64,000 bases of DNA from Candidatus Methanosuratincola sp. (lineage in GTDB: Archaea; Thermoproteota; Methanomethylicia; Methanomethylicales; Methanomethylicaceae): the NCBI GenBank assembly GCA_014361455.1, contig JACIVP010000001.1, positions 62,001-126,000 on the forward strand. Direction: 5' to 3'. This document shows positions 60,204 through 64,000 of the stretch, piece after piece. Position numbers and translations under genes: made by a program. The number at the start of each line of letters is the position of its first letter. Within the stretch, counting starts at the first letter, position 1. Below the pieces are notes generated by a model. The model had not been told where the DNA came from. It saw only the letters and a program-made list of their open reading frames with translations, and did no database searches.

Positions 60204-62018
60204 ATGCCCCTCATACCCTCATTTTTTCTAGCACTTCTCCTCTTCCTATTCCTCAAGGATTACTTTGGATATGCCATGGCCGCTGCTGCATCAGTCGGAA
60301 CCATATTGCTGGCAGTCTTTGTCTCTGCATTGGCGAAACGCAACCCCTATAGGGGGGCAGTAGTCAGGCTGGGTTCATCAACCCCGGTACTCGAGTTTGG
60401 AGGCAAGACCTATGCTGCGGCTGCCCTGTCGATAAGCATTTCTCAGGACGAGTCTTTTGGCCGTTTTGAAAAAGAGCTTGCATATGAGCGCCTCTGCAGG
60501 TTCACCGAGGCTATAGGCTCTTTTGGGATCCCGACCGCATATCTCCTCTACTCTCTGCCCGGAACCAAGCCCTTCCGAGAATCTCCGACTGGGAGCCAGG
60601 CACTCCTTGTCGCTTGGCTGTGTTCTGATGACAAGAGAGATCTATCCGAGAGGACGGATATGACATTCAGGCAACTTGAGAGCATGGTAAGTCTGGTCTT
60701 TCCTAGTGCCCAAACTACGAGGCTGGACAATAAGGACCTGTCGCTGATAATTTCCTCGCCCCTTCCCTACTCGCTGGGTAAGATCGGTAGCATCGCTGAA
60801 GCCCCTTCTGAGGCAGTTCCAGCACTTGTCCCTCCACCCCCCGACCGCCAGGAGCCATCATCGCTCGTGCCTGCTATGCAGCCTCCCATAACCTCCGGGG
60901 GACCAATGATCGGCTTCGTCTACTCTATGGGGAAGAAGATCGCGCCCCTCTGCATCCCACTCGCTGACATACGGCGGCACGTCTCGATATTCGGAGCTAC
61001 TGGTAGCGGCAAGTCCACGACCGCGCTCAGCCTTGCTCTCCGGCTCTACTCGTCTGGTGCATCCGTTCTGATCTTGGACTGGCACGGAGAGCACTCCGCC
61101 GCGGTTGAGGACGCGGGTGGGCTGGTCCTAAGGCCAGGTGTCCAGGGCGGTCTCACGATAAACCCACTATCGGGCTTCGTCGGTAATGACCTTGGCTTCC
61201 AGATTGAGTTCATCACCGACATTTTTTCCCAGGTTTTCCACTTCACTCCCCCGCAGTCATACATGTTCAGAGAGGCGCTTAAGGCGGCATACAGGTCCAA
61301 GATCACACCGACGATCTCTGACTTGATAGCCGAGCTGAGTCTTTTGCCGGTGCGGTCTAGCTGGGACCATGAAACGAGGATGGCTCTTATGCGGCGCCTG
61401 AAGTCGTTCACAGAGGGCGCATGCGGTTTTGCCCTCTCCGGGTCGGACTCGATCCCCAGGGAGAAGATCTTCCAAGGCTTGGTTTCAATCGACCTGACTA
61501 ACCTCAAGGATGTCAACAACAGGACGATCTACGCAAACATACTGATGAAAATGGTCTACGACTACTGCGTCCATCGGGGGGAGCAGCCTGGCCTCAACCA
61601 CATACTCTTCATAGAGGAGGCACAGAACATATTCCAGCCTAGGCGCCCAGAAGACCCAATGACCATTGGCGAGAGGATATTGGCCGAGCTCAGAAAATTT
61701 GGGGAGGGCGTCGTCGTGATCTCACAGTTCCCCTCATCAGTCTCCCAAGACGTGGTCAAAAACACCGCCGTCAGGATCATACATGCGATCAGATCAGGCG
61801 AAGATCTGAAAATGATCGCCGCCTCCACATCAATGGACGAAAAGCAGGTCGGCGCAATCCCCCTCCTTTCTGTTGGTGAGGCAATAGTGAGCCTCCCAAG
61901 CAGATCTGGGAACTTCTTTGTAAGGGTCTCAGCCGATCCGCTAGCGGCAGCCTCAAGTAACATCAGTGCAGGAACTCGTGGAGAACCCCTTCCTTCTGGA
62001 GTAGAGCAATCCAATTGA
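60204..62018 (+). CDS. Membrane-anchored HerA/VirB4-like (DUF87) ATPase, CedB-like
   Basis: 604 residues. Two N-terminal TM helices (about 4-18 and 23-43) tether a variable domain and a Pro-rich linker (PPPPDRQEP). The DUF87/HerA motor has Walker A FGATGSGKSTTALSL near 265, DWHGEHSA, Walker B HILFIEEAQNIF near 467, SQFPSSV and RIIHAIRSGED. Membrane-tethered HerA-like ATPases include CedB, which takes part in DNA import in Sulfolobales, and VirB4 of conjugation. Its position right behind pilus genes supports a DNA-transfer or pilus-coupled role. Its 3' end overlaps the convergent kinase gene by 56 bases. Confidence 0.82.
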   Translation: MPLIPSFFLALLLFLFLKDYFGYAMAAAASVGTILLAVFVSALAKRNPYRGAVVRLGSSTPVLEFGGKTYAAAALSISISQDESFGRFEKELAYERLCRFTEAIGSFGIPTAYLLYSLPGTKPFRESPTGSQALLVAWLCSDDKRDLSERTDMTFRQLESMVSLVFPSAQTTRLDNKDLSLIISSPLPYSLGKIGSIAEAPSEAVPALVPPPPDRQEPSSLVPAMQPPITSGGPMIGFVYSMGKKIAPLCIPLADIRRHVSIFGATGSGKSTTALSLALRLYSSGASVLILDWHGEHSAAVEDAGGLVLRPGVQGGLTINPLSGFVGNDLGFQIEFITDIFSQVFHFTPPQSYMFREALKAAYRSKITPTISDLIAELSLLPVRSSWDHETRMALMRRLKSFTEGACGFALSGSDSIPREKIFQGLVSIDLTNLKDVNNRTIYANILMKMVYDYCVHRGEQPGLNHILFIEEAQNIFQPRRPEDPMTIGERILAELRKFGEGVVVISQFPSSVSQDVVKNTAVRIIHAIRSGEDLKMIAASTSMDEKQVGAIPLLSVGEAIVSLPSRSGNFFVRVSADPLAAASSNISAGTRGEPLPSGVEQSN

Positions 62019-62535
62019 CACTGCCCGGCTCATTCCCCCGCCCGGCGATTGCCTCAATGACCTTTGAAACCAGCTGCTTGACCTCGAGTCTAGTGGCGTC
62101 AACCTCTAGGACCGCCCCCTTGCCGAATGCATCGACAGCGTTGACCAAACAGGAGTCGAGGATTTCTGCCTGTACGTTCTCGTCAATCTTTGCCGGATGG
62201 TACCCCCTCTCGACCAGCCTCTGCCTCAGGACCCTGGGATCAAGTCTTATCACTACCGCCTTCTCCACGAACCTCGGGGGGACGACTTCTCCATAATGAC
62301 CCTCAACGATGCACTTTGCCCCCTCTGACTTCAGCACCTTAGCAAGTTCTCTCTTCAGCTTGGGTTCATCAATTATCATTGACCCCCTCTCTGGGTCCTC
62401 TCCGGAGACCGCTCCCACCTCCATTGCGAGCGAGTTTAGCTCAATCAGCCTGTACCCCTCCGATCTAGCAATCTCCCTTGAGACTGTCGTCTTTCCGACC
62501 CCGGGGGTTCCAGTGATCACAATGGCGTTCTTCAA
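61963..62535 (-). CDS. Adenylate kinase-like P-loop kinase (Fap7/AK6 family)
   Basis: 190 residues. The P-loop is ITGTPGVGKTTVSREIA; RLIELNSLAMEVG, MIIDEPKLKRELAKVL and VEGHYGEVVPP match the archaeal Fap7/hCINAP-like family, which acts in ribosome (18S/16S 3'-end) maturation as well as having kinase activity. The C-terminal ~25 residues overlap the end of the HerA-like gene, so the true family length (~180) fits a short tail. A TTTAAATT box lies upstream near 62570. Confidence 0.88.
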   Translation of the reverse strand: MKNAIVITGTPGVGKTTVSREIARSEGYRLIELNSLAMEVGAVSGEDPERGSMIIDEPKLKRELAKVLKSEGAKCIVEGHYGEVVPPRFVEKAVVIRLDPRVLRQRLVERGYHPAKIDENVQAEILDSCLVNAVDAFGKGAVLEVDATRLEVKQLVSKVIEAIAGRGNEPGSVNWIALLQKEGVLHEFLH

Positions 62536-62706
62536 AGCAGACTGCCCGAGTGGTCTAGTTGGACGAGAATCAATTTAAAACCTTGCCTCAAGTGGGCGGA
62601 AAGAAAATGAAATCAAATTAAACTAAAAAAGGATGCCGTAGTAAACAAACAACTATGCTGACATAAATAAGGGAAAATTAAAAAATGATGGGGGAATTTA
62701 GCCCTT

Positions 62707-64000
62707 TCAGTCTTCTTCGGCTCCGGCTTCGCCTTCGCCTGGTCTCTCGGGCGCTTTGGGGCCGCCGCTCTTGGAGGACGCGATGACATCGTCGATCCTC
62801 AGTATCATAGTGGCAGCCTCTGCGGCAGACTTGATTGCCTGGACCTTCACAGCGAGGGGCTCTACGACCCCAAGCTTGAACATGTCTCCGGTCTTCCCTT
62901 CCCTAACGTTCACTCCTGCCCAGATCTCGCCCTTGTCATGAAGCGCCCTCAGCTCTACGAGTGTGTCGATCGGGTCCATGCCTCCGTTCTCGGCTAGGGT
63001 TCTCGGGATCGCCTCGAGGCTGTCCGCAAAAGCCTCGATCGCAAGCTGCTCCCTGCCTCCTATGCTTGCGGCATAGTCCCTCAGCTGCTTCGCGGCTTCA
63101 AGCTCAGGCGCGCCTCCGCCAGCAACGATCCTGCCGTCCTTGATAACGTCCGCAACTACGCTGAGCGCATCATGGAGGGTCCTCTCAGCCTCGTCAACAA
63201 CTCTCATCAACCCTCCTCTGAGCAACACGCTGACCGCCTTGGGGTTCTTGCACCCTTCGATGAATGTCAGCTTGTCCTCACCGAACTTCTTCTCCTGCAC
63301 TATCCTAGCATCTCCTAGGTCTGCTGGGGTAAGGTCGTCCAGGTTAGTGATTATCCTAGCGCCCGTCGCCTTCGCGACCTTCTCAATGTCCGACTTCTTG
63401 ACGCGCCTCAGACCGAGTATCCCTTCCTTCGCGAGATAGTGCTGGGCTATGTCATCGACGCCCTTCTGGCAGAGGACGACGTTCGCGCCCGTGGCCTTGA
63501 TCTTGGCGACCATGTCCTTGAGGAGCTTCTCCTCCTCCTCGAGGAAGCTTTTCATCTGTGTCGGGTCGGTGATCCTGATCTCTGCGTCTAACTCAGTCTT
63601 CTCTATCTCGAGTGGCGTGTCGAGCAGGGCAATCTTTGCATTCTCCACCACCTTGGGCATCCCTGGGTGAACCACTTCCTTGTCCACGATCACACCATAG
63701 ACCAGCTGGCTCTCTGCTATGCTTCCGCCCTGTTTCTTGACTATCTGGATGTAGTCAAGGTCTGCAATGTACTTGTCGCCCCGCTTCTCTGCTACCGCCT
63801 TCACAGCCTTGACGGCCATATCTGCGAAGTAATCTTGGTTGCCCAAAGACGTCTTGCTGTTCATCGCAGTGTAGGCGATCATCTTCAGGTTCTTTTCGTC
63901 ATCAAACCCTACGGGGATCGCTATCTTAGATAGCACCTCGACTGCCTTATCTGCCGCCTTTTTGTAGCCTTGGGAGATCAGCGTTGGGTGTATGTTCTTG
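62707..64000 (-). CDS. Thermosome subunit (group II chaperonin), 5' end off window
   Basis: 431 codons of an ATP-driven protein-folding chaperonin. The visible part begins within HPTLISQGYKKAADKAVEVL and continues through the intermediate, apical and second equatorial domains: VVLCQKGVDDIAQHYLAKEG, RIVAGGGAPELEAAKQLRDY, LAENGGMDPIDTLVELRALH and MILRIDDVIAS. It ends in a Gly/Glu-rich tail. The family is ~545 residues, so about 115 N-terminal residues lie beyond the window. Confidence 0.96.
   Translation of the reverse strand, partial: KNIHPTLISQGYKKAADKAVEVLSKIAIPVGFDDEKNLKMIAYTAMNSKTSLGNQDYFADMAVKAVKAVAEKRGDKYIADLDYIQIVKKQGGSIAESQLVYGVIVDKEVVHPGMPKVVENAKIALLDTPLEIEKTELDAEIRITDPTQMKSFLEEEEKLLKDMVAKIKATGANVVLCQKGVDDIAQHYLAKEGILGLRRVKKSDIEKVAKATGARIITNLDDLTPADLGDARIVQEKKFGEDKLTFIEGCKNPKAVSVLLRGGLMRVVDEAERTLHDALSVVADVIKDGRIVAGGGAPELEAAKQLRDYAASIGGREQLAIEAFADSLEAIPRTLAENGGMDPIDTLVELRALHDKGEIWAGVNVREGKTGDMFKLGVVEPLAVKVQAIKSAAEAATMILRIDDVIASSKSGGPKAPERPGEGEAGAEED

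Noticed and set aside
62544-62610. tRNA-like stretch (GCCCGAGTGGTCTAG) upstream of the Fap7-like gene
   Set aside because: Only a D-arm-like segment is visible; no anticodon stem, T-arm or matching acceptor stem follows on either strand.

Overview
The window comes from an anaerobic archaeon. Archaeal markers include a group II chaperonin (thermosome), a TFB-type initiation factor, an archaeosine tRNA-guanine transglycosylase, an SmAP3-type Sm protein, a Fap7-like adenylate kinase, a beta-CASP RNase, a geranylgeranyl reductase and TATA-box promoters with short or no leaders. A class III (glycyl-radical) ribonucleotide reductase points to anaerobic life. Arginine is mostly AGG and GTG/TTG starts are frequent. 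A TACK-type lineage (Thermoproteota, perhaps near Methanomethylicia or Bathyarchaeia) is my guess, not a demonstrated placement.

Layout. 0-3 kb: hisZ-hisG-hisD on the minus strand, with hisD leaving the window. 3-3.9 kb: a gene-free stretch. 3.9-8.3 kb: nrdD, interrupted by a 475-residue intein, and nrdG. 8.4-10.2 kb: an anchored beta-propeller protein. 10.2-14.2 kb: pilus locus A (pilin, secretion ATPase, fused two-domain membrane platform). 14.2-24.6 kb: mostly housekeeping genes (TrmO-like, thioredoxin-like, ZPR1-like, trans-sulfuration enzyme, RNase HI, FAH-family enzyme, geranylgeranyl reductase, TPR protein, YjbQ, creatininase family, YchF-like GTPase) plus a broken histidine kinase. 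25.0-26.5 kb: a decaying IS200/IS605 element with a tnpA wreck and a frameshifted but catalytically complete tnpB. 26.5-36.7 kb: a nine-gene minus-strand operon of surface and pilin-like proteins. 36.8-37.9 kb: a radical-SAM AmrS-like gene.

38.1-47.0 kb is an accessory island. It starts at tRNA-Val(GAC) and contains a tRNA-Ser(GCU). Gene fragments are common there: a DNA glycosylase tail, a frameshifted hotdog thioesterase, two related copies of a C2H2 zinc-finger gene, two RHH-like N-termini and several solitary IS605-type right-end hairpins. Intact genes include zinc-ribbon/PH-like proteins, a membrane protein with a pre-toxin-TG-like domain, a two-subunit UxaA-family dehydratase and a PIN protein.

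47.1-54 kb returns to core genes: methyltransferase, glyA, beta-CASP RNase, PAC2 family, and an lsm-tgtA-PHP operon. 54.2-62 kb holds a divergent TFB and pilus locus B: minor pilin-like genes, a secretion ATPase, a membrane platform split into two genes, a small pilin and a membrane-anchored HerA/VirB4-like ATPase. This set most resembles archaeal DNA-transfer (Ced/Ted/Ups-type) machinery and is the strongest candidate for an undescribed system. The window ends with a Fap7-like kinase and the 3' part of a thermosome gene.

All functions are inferred from motifs read by eye. No database search or structure prediction was run.
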